64,000 bases of DNA from Anoplolepis gracilipes (lineage: Eukaryota > Arthropoda > Insecta > Hymenoptera > Formicidae): positions 12,610,001-12,674,000 of the forward strand of contig NC_132970.1 in NCBI RefSeq assembly GCF_047496725.1, read 5' to 3'. Each line of letters starts with the position of its first letter. The first letter of the stretch is position 1. Of this stretch, positions 24,831 through 37,035 are shown in pieces. A program made the translations under genes and the position numbers. The notes under the pieces were generated by a model that was not told the origin of the DNA, ran no database searches, and worked only from the letters and a program-made list of their open reading frames with translations.

Positions 24831-25625
24831 CTCTCTTCTTCTCTTCGACTAAAGCCCAGCAGGAGTATATTGGAGAACCGTGGAAATGGGACAGCGCTGA
24901 AAACTCCGTCAAAGTATTAAAATCGTATCGCACTCATTTTACACGGCGCGAGTACATTGATCGCATTCACCGCACGTATTACTTTCGTCACCGCAGCTAT
25001 GTAACGTTGCGTAACGTTACACAATTACAAGATGTAAACATTGTACCAAAAATTTTTCTCTACGATATTTAAAATGCAGAATGTAAATTAATATCTTCGA
25101 GTTGATATTTTGCGAAACAATTTACCTGGTGCGAGGTAAACTCGCGTAAGCAAAATGCTGGGATGATGTACAAATGCGTCGAAATGAAGATGGCAGCCGG
25201 ACAGATCTTCGGAATGCGAGCTTATCCGATCGAAATGTAACGCGGCACGGGATGTAGAGCCATTTAAATCGATTTCTCATATTTCCGGCCCTCTTCCACC
25301 TCGCCTTCTCTATCGCGCAAGAATCCACCAAGTACGCGAGGGCCAAGGTAATTCGATGTGATGCCGCCGGAGTGGCTTTTGGCATCGAGAGCGAGGAAGA
25401 AGAGCAAGCGGAGCAAGGAGAAAGAGAAGACGAGTTAACAGAGAGAAACGTCGGAGAAAGGGACAAGAAGACCTATATAGAGTGAGGGCGAAGGAGAGGA
25501 CGTAACTCAGACTGTACTTGGACTATCTGCACGGTGGATCTGGCATCTCGAAGAGCAACGCCCACTCACACTTCGCTGCGGGCGCGCCGCGGTCTCCTCT
25601 GTATGTGTACGTGTGTGTATGTGCG

Positions 25626-25708
25626 TGTGTATATATATATATATATATGTATTGTATACGTATTGTATATGTATATGCTCGCCTCGTACATACATACATA
25701 CATATATC
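25626..25708. repeat. Compound AT / GTAT / ACAT simple repeat
   Basis: A short TA run is followed by GTATTGTAT units and then by TACA repeats near 25689-25703. The spurious Tyr/Ile-rich frames in this area derive from it. Confidence 0.8.
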
Positions 25709-26368
25709 ACGCGTGAACGCGAAAGCGTACGCGTGTTACAGCCATTCCTTCGCTCGCTCGTACAGGCAGGTAGGTCGGGTACACTGGCGCGCGCACACAC
25801 GTCGGGGGTGGATCGCGTACAATTACCCATTGTCTGATACAGAAATTTATGTGAGGATACCCAGGGCCACGTAACTAACGGACGGTCAGCTTCGAAAGAG
25901 AGGGATTTAGAGAGAGGGAAAGAGATATCTACTAAATCCAAAGGCTTGCCGCAGCATGCGCCTTAGACTGTGCAGATAACCGACGAATAGGATACAGGAG
26001 GGACGAGGGACGTGCTTTGTGAACCGGAACCCGCGTATCTACCTACGTACGTAATCTTATATTTCGACGCGCGAGTGTGGGTAGAGAATTCGTACGTGTT
26101 TCGCGTATACGCGTCGAGAGCTGACGGGGACGGCCGGGTGTCTCTTTTTTTTTTTTCTCTTCTAAGCTGATTCTCGTGAATACGAAAAAGAAAGTTCGCC
26201 GTCATTCCCCATTTTCGCGAATCGCAATTCAACGGGGAGGTTATTCCTAAGCCGTATACCGATCGCTTCATCATTTTCGTAGATTGAAATTGAGCCCGGT
26301 TTGTTGAATCGCACTACAAGCTAACTTAAGCGTTTGTATAATCGATAAAAAGAAAAGATATGATACGC

Positions 26369-26387
26369 ACACACACACACACACACA
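26369..26387. repeat. (AC)n microsatellite
   Basis: Short uninterrupted AC repeat of about 9 units. Confidence 0.9.
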
Positions 26388-27330
26388 AAATCTTGTATTT
26401 CTCTCTCTAGAAAATATTTGAAAAAAAAAATGTATAAGTGTGTAAATAATACACATAAAAAAAGAAGTGTATATATGAAGTGTGTAAATTATATACACCA
26501 AAGAGATATTTAATAATACAATATAATTAGAATTATTAACTGAAATAATAATATATATTTAATAAAACAATATATTAAAATTATTAATTAAAATAATAAT
26601 TTAAAAGGAAATTATAAATTCATGTTAAAGTAATATTTGTAAAATTTTTTTTCAAATTTGCATTAATCTTTCATAAATATTATTTTTTTTGCATTATTTT
26701 AAATATTGCTAGTCTATAAATGTTATATATTAAGACAAGAGAAGAAAATGTAACTAAAAAGTAAATAAAACTAATACAAAATTATTTCAAAGGTAATCGT
26801 ATTATTCACTTAATGCTATTTAAAATTCACAGAAATAATTTAAAATAATAGAAATAACTAAAAATAACAGAAATGATTAAAAATTTAATAAATTAGAAAC
26901 GAAAAGAAAATAGATTTAACGACAAGATACATATGTAAATCGTAAGAATAAATAAATAAAATGAATACAAATTTATAAAAATAATATTATCAAATATTTT
27001 TAAATACTAAGAAAAGTAAACATATTTTTTCAACTGACAACCTTGAAAAACTCAAACGAGAAATACATAAAACATTTTTATTCATAAAATTAATTAAATA
27101 TTTCAAATAAAATTTTAACTTACATATAAATAAATTATTATTTCTCATTAATCATTAATATAATTTAGCAAGAGAAATATAGTTTATATGCCTACATATT
27201 TTACATTTATTTTGTATTTTAAATAGGTACTATTTTTTGTCCATCTCTGCAAAGTATTCATTATTTGAGCTACGTTGTATCAACAAAAAGAAAAATATCC
27301 AAAAAATATTTAGCTAATCCTGATTGTAAA
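26388..27330. other. AT-rich desert
   Basis: Extremely AT-rich with repeated AATAATTTAAAA- and AGAAATAA-like words. No coding or repeat boundary is seen. Confidence 0.6.
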
Positions 27331-29708
27331 CCATTCGAAAACACACGCACGCCCTTTTACAATGTATCTACATATCATTTGACAGAGAAAACGACATCTC
27401 GATTCTGAATTGAGAATTTAAAGGGATCTCGTGAAATCTCTCCGAGAGGAGCCGTGGTTTTCACCGATGACTGCCATTCCAACGCTGTCTCGTTTGTGTG
27501 GTAAAGAGAAAAAACTGACTAAAACTACGAACGCGCTTGTAACGTTGTCCAAACAAGGATCGTAGCCCCGACGCATTAAACGTCGACGAAGGGCGAACGG
27601 TAGTCGGCCATCCCTTATTTACTCACGTGACGAAGCAGGCACTTAGTATCGTGATATTATGGGGGCAAATAAAAAAACACGAGTGTGAAGGTGTCTCGCA
27701 GTGAGCGAAGTTTAAACGCAACGGGACGATGATTTATGTTATGAATGAATGCCAGCAGTAAAACTGGGTTACAAAAGATTTAGAATTAGCAAATTGCATT
27801 TGTCATTTGCAAAGCCTGCTATCTACTATCTGTCATTCATTAAGATGAAGTTAAGATGAAAAATTATATTTTTTCTTTTTATCTACTATATTATTGCTAT
27901 TAATATATAAAGACCGACTTTATAATTGCCAGACGATCCATTATTGAAATTAAAGTATAATATTACAGTGTGTGAAAAACAAAATAGTCACAAGATATGT
28001 TACGGTTAAATTTCAGTGTCTACTCTGTCATGGCACGAGATCCGACAGAGTTGCGTTTGTCATAGAGAAAGGAAACAAAACGCCGTTAGTACCTCACTGC
28101 AAGCTGTCGCAACATCGAAAAGAGATCGGCGCGACGCCGAGAACGTGCAACGCATTAGGAGATCCCAAGAATCTCTCACGAGAAGAAGGAAGAAAAGAGA
28201 GAAGCTGGGAAAACAATCCTAGCGTCACGCACACTTGCACAAATAGCGAAGAAACGGAAGAGACTTCCGCATCCCCGGGCAGAGACCGTTCGAAGGGGAC
28301 ACCCGACGCACGCGGACGTCTTTCTTTTATATCCGGCTTCTATGATTTCGTCGCTGCTGCCTTAAACTATTAGACTAAAAAAAAAAAAAGTAATCCCGCG
28401 AGACGCGACGTTCGCGTATGATTCCTTCGTGTTTTTTCCGCGCCAATAATAGCGCGTAAGCGTCGTCTTCCGACCAAAAAACGACGGAGAAACTAATCGG
28501 TCCCAAGAGCGTACCCAAGATCCAAGTTGTCATCGTTTCCGAAGACTCGGTGTCGCGAGGACGCGGATGTCTCAGCGAGATGCCAGATGTCGTGTGATGA
28601 CGAGCGAGAGGGGAACCGGTTTTTGGACAAAATGAGAGAAGACCGTGGATGCGTTATGAAAAAAGCTGATAGCGTCCGACAATCCGCCTCGTTATGGCAA
28701 AGCCTGCGGGATAAATCGCGCGAAAACTTTGATCGATGCCTCCCGCCTTTGACCTCTGACTCCCTCGTGCTGGGTTCGCGCGAGGTCTTGCATCAGCGAG
28801 CCGTGCTTATCGGGACATCGATATCGCCAAGTCGGTTTTCTTTCTCGAATCGGCATCTTTGACGGGCCACCAGCCGATCGATCGACCTGTCGCCAAGAGT
28901 TACCTCCGCACCGTAGAAAAAAGATGCGGGAGGTTCGTTAGCATCTCGTTGAGAGGCGAGGGATGAGAAATCGTGTTTCTCGATAACCCTGGCGCATCTT
29001 CCTCCGTGCCGAGACAAAATGGTTTATGGGTGGACGTGTATCAGTGTCGCCGGCGACAGAATCGATTATCGACAAATTCATGGACGCTGGATCGGACAGA
29101 AATTGCAATTCGATTAACTCTATTTAATTGCGTGTTCGATATGAACATGCGGCTGTACCTCTTTAATTATTTCAAATTAATAAAGTGCAGTTATATATAC
29201 AAGTCTCTCCCTTTTTCAGTTTCATGGAATATTTCGTTTAATTATAAATATTGTCTCGGCTTATATGATGTTACAATTACATTGATTTCTCCTTGATGAG
29301 CTTTGATTTTGAGTTCAATACAAATAGCTTTGAAGAACTTTCCTCGCTTGATGGATGAAGTTACAGCGAAATGCAAATGTTATTAGTGGTATCTATCGGT
29401 AGCGCGTAATTCAACATTCAATTATGGTCTACGCCATATCGGGCATAATGCATCGCGCGCTCTCATCACGATCTATGCCACCCTCATGTGTACAAATAAT
29501 CTTCTGACGCGCCGGATGGACGCGCATAAAGGAGATTCTCTATTCGGCGGCATTGTTAAAAGCAATAAAGCAACGTTACCAATCACGCGACGCGGCGCGA
29601 CGGTTAGAGGGGTCCATTATAATTAGGTTTGTGCGTGCATACCGTTAATGGACACAATATATACCCCGTGCCACGTAACAACGCGACTCATCGCTAACCG
29701 AATTATCG

Positions 29709-29732
29709 CTCTCTCTCTCTCTCTCTCTCTCT
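29709..29732. repeat. (CT)n microsatellite
   Basis: About 12 CT units, followed by pyrimidine-rich sequence to about 29790. Confidence 0.9.
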
Positions 29733-30792
29733 TACTTCCTCTTCTCCCTCCGTTTCCGTCGTTACCTCCTTTTTCCGCCCTCTCCGCGTTCCATTGTTTA
29801 CTTTTGTCCGCCCATCCTCCGAACGGCCCCAGGCTAAACAAACTTACGGGGTTTTAACGCTTAACAAGCTTAGTGATTTTGTAATTGGGTTACCGCAGTC
29901 CGCCGCGAATGGAAATCGTAAAAATTCTTACCCTGATGTAACAACGTCCTGCAGCAACGTTGCCAACGGACGATCCTTCTTCTTGCTCGCAATCATGAGG
30001 TTTGCGCGATAAGCTTTGCTATCTACCGAATAAGCCATACATAAACACGTGCTTCTAGCAGCAAACGATGTCCACGCACAACATTAAATCGCGGCTCCGA
30101 ATATAACCCTGATATAAACCTTGCACAGATTAGTACTCTGTACGCTGCAAATATCAAAATATATCTCTCGATGCTTTCAGTTTTACATCACGAAAAATGC
30201 CTCGCAAATAAATTTTCCATTTTATAGTTTGACATGCGAGAGAGAAAGAGACTTCATCACATTATAAATATTTTAAAATATTTAAATATAAATGCTGCTT
30301 ACATAAAAATAATTTTAGATTAATCTATTTTAGATTAATTTCAATATAAATATAAATGTATTGGATACCTATCTATGTATTGGATTTCTTGTACAAAAAA
30401 TGTAGAATAAAATCTTTTTATAAAAAGATATTTTCCGAGAAAATTGTAAAGTTAATGCATTTATGTTTTCGCACAAAGAAACAGCTGTGTATTATCAAAT
30501 TCCAAATTAATTTTTTTTTTGGAAACAAAATATGAAAAAATTTTATTTTACATTTCCAATTTATTTTCCTATGAGAAATTTTTGAATGAAAACATTTTTG
30601 TTTTGCTGTTGTATTTTGACATCTTAAATAGATAAATAAACAATATATATATAATATGTAATACACTATATTTACATCATATATACAACAGTTATATCAC
30701 GTTTTATTCAGACTGAATTTGATTTTATATTTCTTTATTAAAATGAAACGAGTCAAGATTTTGTATGATGACTATATCGTGATAAAAAAAAC

Positions 30793-30813
30793 AAAAAAAA
30801 AAAAAAAAAAAAA
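30793..30813. repeat. Poly(A) tract
   Basis: About 21 A residues after a shorter A-run. It could be the tail of a degraded retroposon, but no body or target-site duplication is visible. Confidence 0.8.
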
Positions 30814-31166
30814 CGCGAGAAGAAAAAGCTAAACTTGACGCGAAATCATCCCGTATACGCTGATACTCGCGTTCAAACGTTTTCTGTTTTCCGGCGCTGC
30901 GGCGAGCGAGATTCTCTTCGAATTTCACGTATCCATAATACATTATCGGGTTACCATGAGGGAGCATTGTGGCCACCATGGAGACTCCGTTCGTATATAT
31001 CGAGTATTCGCGCGTATTGTATATATATGAAGGCTTGTAAATTTCTTCCTAGCCTTCAACGCGGATTAGGTTAACCCCTATAATATCATCATAATTCCCA
31101 TGTTACCGCAACCGGACGCTGCACGTATGCGCATCTCTGTGGTAATATATACTTTAATAAATATAA

Positions 31167-31169
<3 letters not shown>

Positions 31170-31201
<32 letters not shown>
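31170..31201. repeat. (AT)n microsatellite
   Basis: About 32 bases of uninterrupted AT repeat. Confidence 0.9.
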
Positions 31202-31203
<2 letters not shown>

Positions 31204-32685
31204 CTCGATATGCGAAAATCATTGTATACATCGACAAGGAACGATGTTGCATAAAGAGAGTATAATTTGAGAGAATAATAGGTTAAAATTGCAAATAATT
31301 GATTTTTATGCTATTTTTTTTCGGTGTTACAAAATTTTGAGTGTAATAAAGCTGACGTGTCTCTGCGCGGCTCATGACTTCGTAACAGGCTTAATTTCAC
31401 GTATCGCTTGTTTTATATATTTGCGCATGCAAGTGGATGATATTATGCAACACGGAATATCGTGACATGACGTTATACGGCGTTCCGACACGCACAGATA
31501 ACGTACTTATAAAATATTTTTCAGTAACAAGCGTGGGGGGTGAACTTTCATTGTCGTGCTAGTTACGAGTCAGGCACCCTTTTCTATCGCTTAACGTACA
31601 GTATAAATGCACATTAATATTTATGTGGAACAATAATAATTATAGTCGAAACGAAAGTATAAATAGACAACTATGCAAAGATATCGTAATTCACTTGTGG
31701 AAACTGGAACGACAATTTGTCTGACTATTAGGTTAATCGCGTGTAATTTAATGACATAATTTAATTAGCTCACAGTTAACTGGTTATTTCATAAACGCAG
31801 ATGATATCCGTGTAAAATTTATTACTGAAAGATACCTATCGTCACTGTATTATTAACGAATCTGGACTTTGTGCTGCATATGCTTTGTATACATATGTAT
31901 GCTGTGTGTATATGTAAACTCGTTTATTAAATCTATTATGAGAATTTATGTTGCACATATTGCACATCTTACACCGTGGTTTCGTATCACGATACGTAAT
32001 AACACGATTACGTTCGATGCTAATATACTAGTAATATATTAGTAATAACCGTTAGATCATCTAATATTATATTTTTACGCGAAAAACATCACAAACACAA
32101 AGGGAATTTTGTTCTTGTATGAATGGCCGCAGCTCATCGGATTGCCGTATAGAAAGATTTCTACTTCGTCGTTTGACCCGTTCTCCAGTAAAAACCCGTT
32201 ATCTTGGATTACATCACAGATAAAAAGATTGCACCACCATTGATAGGATAGTGGCGTCCATTGCGAGATTGGATCGGATGTTTCACGATCTTTCTGGTAA
32301 TGGCGACCGAGCGGGCACACTGTCCGGGACGCCAGAATCGTCTTTGGATTAATCGATTTGCGCCAGTGATAACATTCCCGAGACGAGACGGAAAGTACGT
32401 TTCGCTTCCTCGATTTCTATTCGCCCGCTAAATGGAAAGAGCTTACGTCGATATCGCTCGAATCGAGGTTTACGGTTTTCTTCGTACGCGAATCGAGCAC
32501 TTTCAATAAAAACTAGTGTCCACTGTATATTTCGGCGCAGGGACTGTTTCGTAAAATGTAATGCTTACTTTTATCATCTCTCTTAATATACAGCCATCAT
32601 TTAAAAAAACATACATTTATTTTTTCATATTGTAATAAATTTAAAAAATTTTATTAACCATAAAATCCATATCAGTGTCACTTAC

Positions 32686-32730
32686 CAGTCGATGAGCAAC
32701 AGTGCAACTATGTAGAAACTCTGCGTTGAT
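32686..32730 (-). other. Possible minus-strand microexon (45 bp), unproven
   Basis: On the minus strand a T-rich tract ending TATGTTACAG precedes 45 bases that end at a GTAAGTG donor (GT at 32685-32684). Two frames are open: one reads INAEFLHSCTVAHRL, the other a hydrophobic STQSFYIVALLLIDW. The segment is visibly more GC-rich than the AT-rich flanks. No family is recognised. It could be a chance splice-site pair. Confidence 0.2.
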
Positions 32731-35447
32731 CTGTAACATACAAATATAAAAATCAAATTATAGTAACGATTAAAATCATTAATATTTGAAAAAATTATTA
32801 TTGCACATATCTATATTCTATATATACAGATATAAAATAGAATATCTGTTTATCTATATGTTCCCTATAAAATCTTAAACCCTTGCTTAATCTGGAGAAA
32901 CTCTGCAAATTGTGCATAGTTACTCTCTAGAATTTTGTAGAAAATATAGACTACCATGATACTCTATCTCCTTTTATTGATTCTCCTTGACATTTTGTGA
33001 TAAAAAGTCTGTACTTTTCTCACGACTAATTATGCAATATTATACATATTATACATATTATATTGTTTGCTCCAAATGTGGGCACGCCAAAACATTTATA
33101 GATTTTCGTTCCGGAAGAAAAACCAAAAATGTTGTGCATTATAAAACAAAGCATAGAATAATAAATTAACCATCTTGCAAATAATACATGTATGTACAAT
33201 ACTTATTAGTATAGCAGAATAAAGTAATGAATTTGTAAATTATATCACTATAAATTATAATTTCAATGTTATTGTTCGATTTTCATATTTCCGCAAATGC
33301 TGACGAAATATAAAATTCCCGAACAACGCCGGATAGTTTAAGCTAATTAAAGATAAAATTCAAAGTATATAATAATAAGCAGATATTTACTTATACATAT
33401 ATATACATACATATAATTAATTATATAATTTTCGAAAAAACTAATTTAGTTTTAAATATAAGTTTTTATCAGACAATAAAAAAGTATTTCTCTAATTTTT
33501 ATTAAATTGCACAAGTAAACAAATCAAATAAGAAAAAAAAAGGAAAATATTTTTTTAATATAAAATACATAAATTATAAAGCATATTTTATTAAAAAATT
33601 ATATAATGTAAATAATCGAATGTGTACCATATAATTTCTATATATTATTAATTCAAATCCTGTTATTAATTTCCCAATGAATTATTAAGCGCGATATAAG
33701 ATATATATATTCGAATATAAGAAATGTATAAACAATCATTAAACAAATAATTCGCTTATCAATATATATATTGTAACAAAATAGAATATAATTTATAATT
33801 CTACTATCGTTTCAAATCAATAAATTGTGCGCAAAATATTTATGTTCGGTAAATAACTGTGAATCACCTTGATATGTTTACAAATCTTTAATCGGTAAAT
33901 AACTGTGTATCACCTTGATATGTTTACAAATCTTTAATTGTTAAGTTAATCAATCATACATTGATAATCGCTAATTGTTCGTAGAGAATGATCATATTTC
34001 AAGGAGCGGCATACGGAGCAGATCGTGTCACTATTTGCCGTTTCAAATTTCGCTGTGCGAATACTAATTATGCTAGCGCGTGTACGCAGCATAAACAAAC
34101 ACCAAAGTCATGTGCTAGTTGATTTGTTGTCACTTCGAAACATTATTTACTCCATGTCAAATATTTAACACTTTATGAAATAATTTCATACGAAATATTC
34201 TATTTCCTGTATTTTTGATTAATTATTAATGAATTGATACATAACATTTCTAATTATCTAAATTATTCAATCCGACGATTCTTATATTATTTATTATCAA
34301 TTTATATATTTTTTTTCTCGTAATCAATTGTATAAATTGTATAAAGACTTCTTTTGATTTTAGATTTATAATTCGCGACAAAATTGAAGATAAAAATTTT
34401 TTATAAATTTATGGATCATATGATACAGAAAACATTTATACGTAAACTACATACAAATAAAAAGTATATTAAAATACACATATAATTTATCATTATTATA
34501 TTAATGCGTTACATTTAAAAGATGTGACGCATAAAATTATAAACATAACTCTGTCTTGCATTGTTGCGAATTATAAATCATATAAAGAGACCTTAATTTT
34601 TTGTTCTAATAATGATAAATTACATACCAGTGTTATTGTGAAATTAATAATGATAAATTGCAGCAAAAAAATGCGACGCAAAATATATGCAGTAAGCGTC
34701 GTTAAAAGAAATAATTGTCGCCCGTAAATATCATAAAACAATAAATTCAAATTTCCATTTTTCTCTATTATTTCGATTCCTTCAAATGAATTATTCACTG
34801 CAATATCTACTTGGATAAATAGCCATCGCTTACAAATGCTGAGAGTTAAGTTATCGCGGGGCCGAGATTCGCACATCTCGAGGACGAGACACAAAATGAA
34901 AGAAATAATAAAAAAGATTGAATAAAAACCTCGTCGCACAAGATATCACTGACAATGAGTCCGTGAAAATCGGACGACCTGCAATAGTGACATACACACG
35001 AGCTGCACAGACCTCGCGTGTTCGCGCGCAACCTTTTCTCACTGCATCGTCTGCTGATATACTGACACAGGGCCAATTATTTACGTTTAATGTCGTACTT
35101 GCACGGAGTCGAGCGGGGAGTGGAGCGAGGCAACGGAGACGAAATACGGACGCGAAACGATCTTGATGGTAACGGCTCCTAATGAAAAGCGAATGGATGC
35201 CGATAAAGATCGAGAAATATATCATCGTTTGCAGGCATATAACAAGGCTGTCTATCGTTTTTGCGAACTTTTCAAGCCGGCTGAATTACGGCGTGTTAAT
35301 ATTGAATGCCAAACGATTGTACAATAAGTTTTATTTTACCTTTAATGTTTCCGTCTCATTCTCCGTATATCAATTACGCACAACAGATATATAGAATTTG
35401 TATAATTAAGATATTTGATGAGATGATTAGAAAGAATCATGATGTAA
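32731..35447. other. Mostly AT-rich noncoding
   Basis: AT-rich except for 33980-34140 and 34840-35390. Contains the 46-bp tandem duplication. No gene evidence. Confidence 0.6.
33847..33938. repeat. 46-bp tandem duplication, two copies
   Basis: The unit at 33847-33892, starting CGGTAAATAACTGTG and ending TCTTTAAT, repeats at 33893-33938 with a single substitution (GAATCACC against GTATCACC). Near-identity indicates a recent duplication. It lies in AT-rich noncoding sequence. Confidence 0.9.
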
Positions 35448-35963
35448 AATAAATTCATATGAAATACATTTATTATAATTAAAAATATATTTTTTAAATG
35501 TTTTTATGCTCTTTTATATCAAATAATTTTTATCAGAGTGTCTACTCAAATCTCGTAAAAAAATTCCTTGAAAATTCCTTAATTTTCCAGGTTTTTGTTC
35601 ATTCTAAGAAGAATATTTCCAAGATTTTTTAATACAATTTATTCTAAAAGAAATTTTCTTTATTACATACGTTTCTAACATTTTTGATTAATATGAAGGA
35701 AAAACACACTGTTAAATTTCATATCCTAGATTTATAAATGTACTTAAAAAACTGAATAACTTTCATAAACATTTTTGACTTGCATAAAATTTTCATTTCT
35801 TTATCATTAAGAATTACAAATATGTACTTTATATTCAATATTATGTTGAAACATTGAATATCTAAACAAAAAGAAATATATATATATATATTTATTTATT
35901 TATTTATTTATAATATATTTTAAACGCATAATTTGTTTGACTGACTGTTTGTCAGTTTGTCCT

Positions 35964-36102
35964 GATTTTTTTTGTATTCTTTTAATAGTAGACATTATTT
36001 GTTTAATCTATTAAAAATTCTAGAACTAATTAAAAATGAAACCAAAATTCAACTCAACATTTAATGAGTTTCCACAAAGTGAAGCGAGAGCTTCACATAC
36101 CT
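35964..36102. repeat. Internal direct repeat, copy 1
   Basis: This copy aligns imperfectly in the same orientation with 36904-37035. Shared blocks include a T-run, TTAATAG, TTAATCTAT, TCTA-AA, AATTAAAAAT, TCAAC, TTTC-AC-AAGT and TTCACA. Divergence indicates an old duplication. Confidence 0.5.
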
Positions 36103-36903
36103 AAATAAAATTGCATGAAATATGCTTTGCGATAATCACGACAAGAAAAATTAATTCCGCGATACGTAATAAATTACCTCATACGTAATAAATTATCTGA
36201 GTGTCCCCACAAAGCCCGATGCTATCCCAGGCCTTATCTTCTCTTAAACCTTCGTTGATGCATCTTTAAAAGCATTCACAAAATACTCACACGATATTTG
36301 ATACACATGACACTCTCGATTTTGATATACATTACGTTTATAGATACATGAAATCTATATTGGATTAGTACCTTCCCGGTTACGTGTCACCACTAGAATG
36401 ATAACAAATTTACCGCCTACAGCGTATTATTTAATACAAAATAAAACAAAAAATTCGATGTCTACTTTTTCGCAGATTAATAGATACCTCTATGTTTTGA
36501 AACGAACGTTCATCTTTCAATTCGACACTCTCAACATTCATTCGCGTGATATTCCCTCCTTCCTCAACCCTTCGGCAATCCGAATCACCGCATCCAAATT
36601 TCCAACGAATTCGCGATTTTTAGACACGTCCCTTGACATTCATTTGTAAAAACATTAATAACGCCTTCTGTACATACATTAATTTATTATAGACGAGCGG
36701 AGATATGTGTGTCTCACTTCGGTACTTATACGTCCGAGATATCGGACGATTTAATTTGTTTAATTAATATTCTAATAAATTTAGAACTTAGAAATTAAAT
36801 TAGAATAGGATTTTCAAGCACTTAAAATCTAGATAAGAAATGCTAGAAAAATCGTCAGCGGACAAAGTAAGCAACGTAAATTTGGCCTTTGAGTTTGTTT
36901 CGA

Positions 36904-37035
36904 ACTATTTTTTTTATTTAATAGCTAGAACTATTTTCTTAATCTATCAACCACTCTAAAATTATTAAAAATAAAGTCAAAGCTCTCAACAATTAATAAA
37001 TTTCTACGAAGTAAGATGCCAGTTTCACACACATG
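36904..37035. repeat. Internal direct repeat, copy 2
   Basis: Second, diverged copy of 35964-36102 in the same orientation about 940 bases downstream, within the same composite element. Confidence 0.5.

Larger units (their letters stand above)
22723..26368. other. Noncoding, AT-rich then GC-rich
   Basis: 23160-24200 is AT-rich without features. 24230-26280 is GC- and CpG-rich with the CT tract and simple repeats; its long frames (for example 24427-24933 minus) run through repeat tracts and are artefacts. Confidence 0.6.
27331..32685. other. Noncoding, GC-rich then AT-rich
   Basis: 27400-27760, 27960-29130 and 29390-30140 are GC-balanced to GC-rich; 30160-30830 and 31140-32100 are AT-rich; 32100-32540 is GC-balanced. 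Open frames such as 27972-28373 (+) and 28527-28862 (+) show no known motif and no flanking splice pair. Confidence 0.6.

Noticed and set aside
24427..24933. Minus-strand open frame of 168 codons
   Set aside because: Its core is an Arg-Glu repeat translated from the CT microsatellite.
30793..30813. Poly(A) run as the tail of a retroposon
   Set aside because: No element body, RNA polymerase III promoter or target-site duplication found next to it.
32718..32730. 13-base match (ATCAACGCAGAGT, minus strand) to a common cDNA-synthesis adapter
   Set aside because: The match stops at 13 bases, the rest of the adapter is absent, and the flanks are ordinary genomic sequence, so contamination is unlikely; probably chance.
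32987..33169. Short + frame with a C-x2-C...H-x4-H pattern resembling a zinc finger
   Set aside because: Spacing and surrounding residues do not fit C2H2 or BED fingers well, and the region is AT-rich with no splice context.
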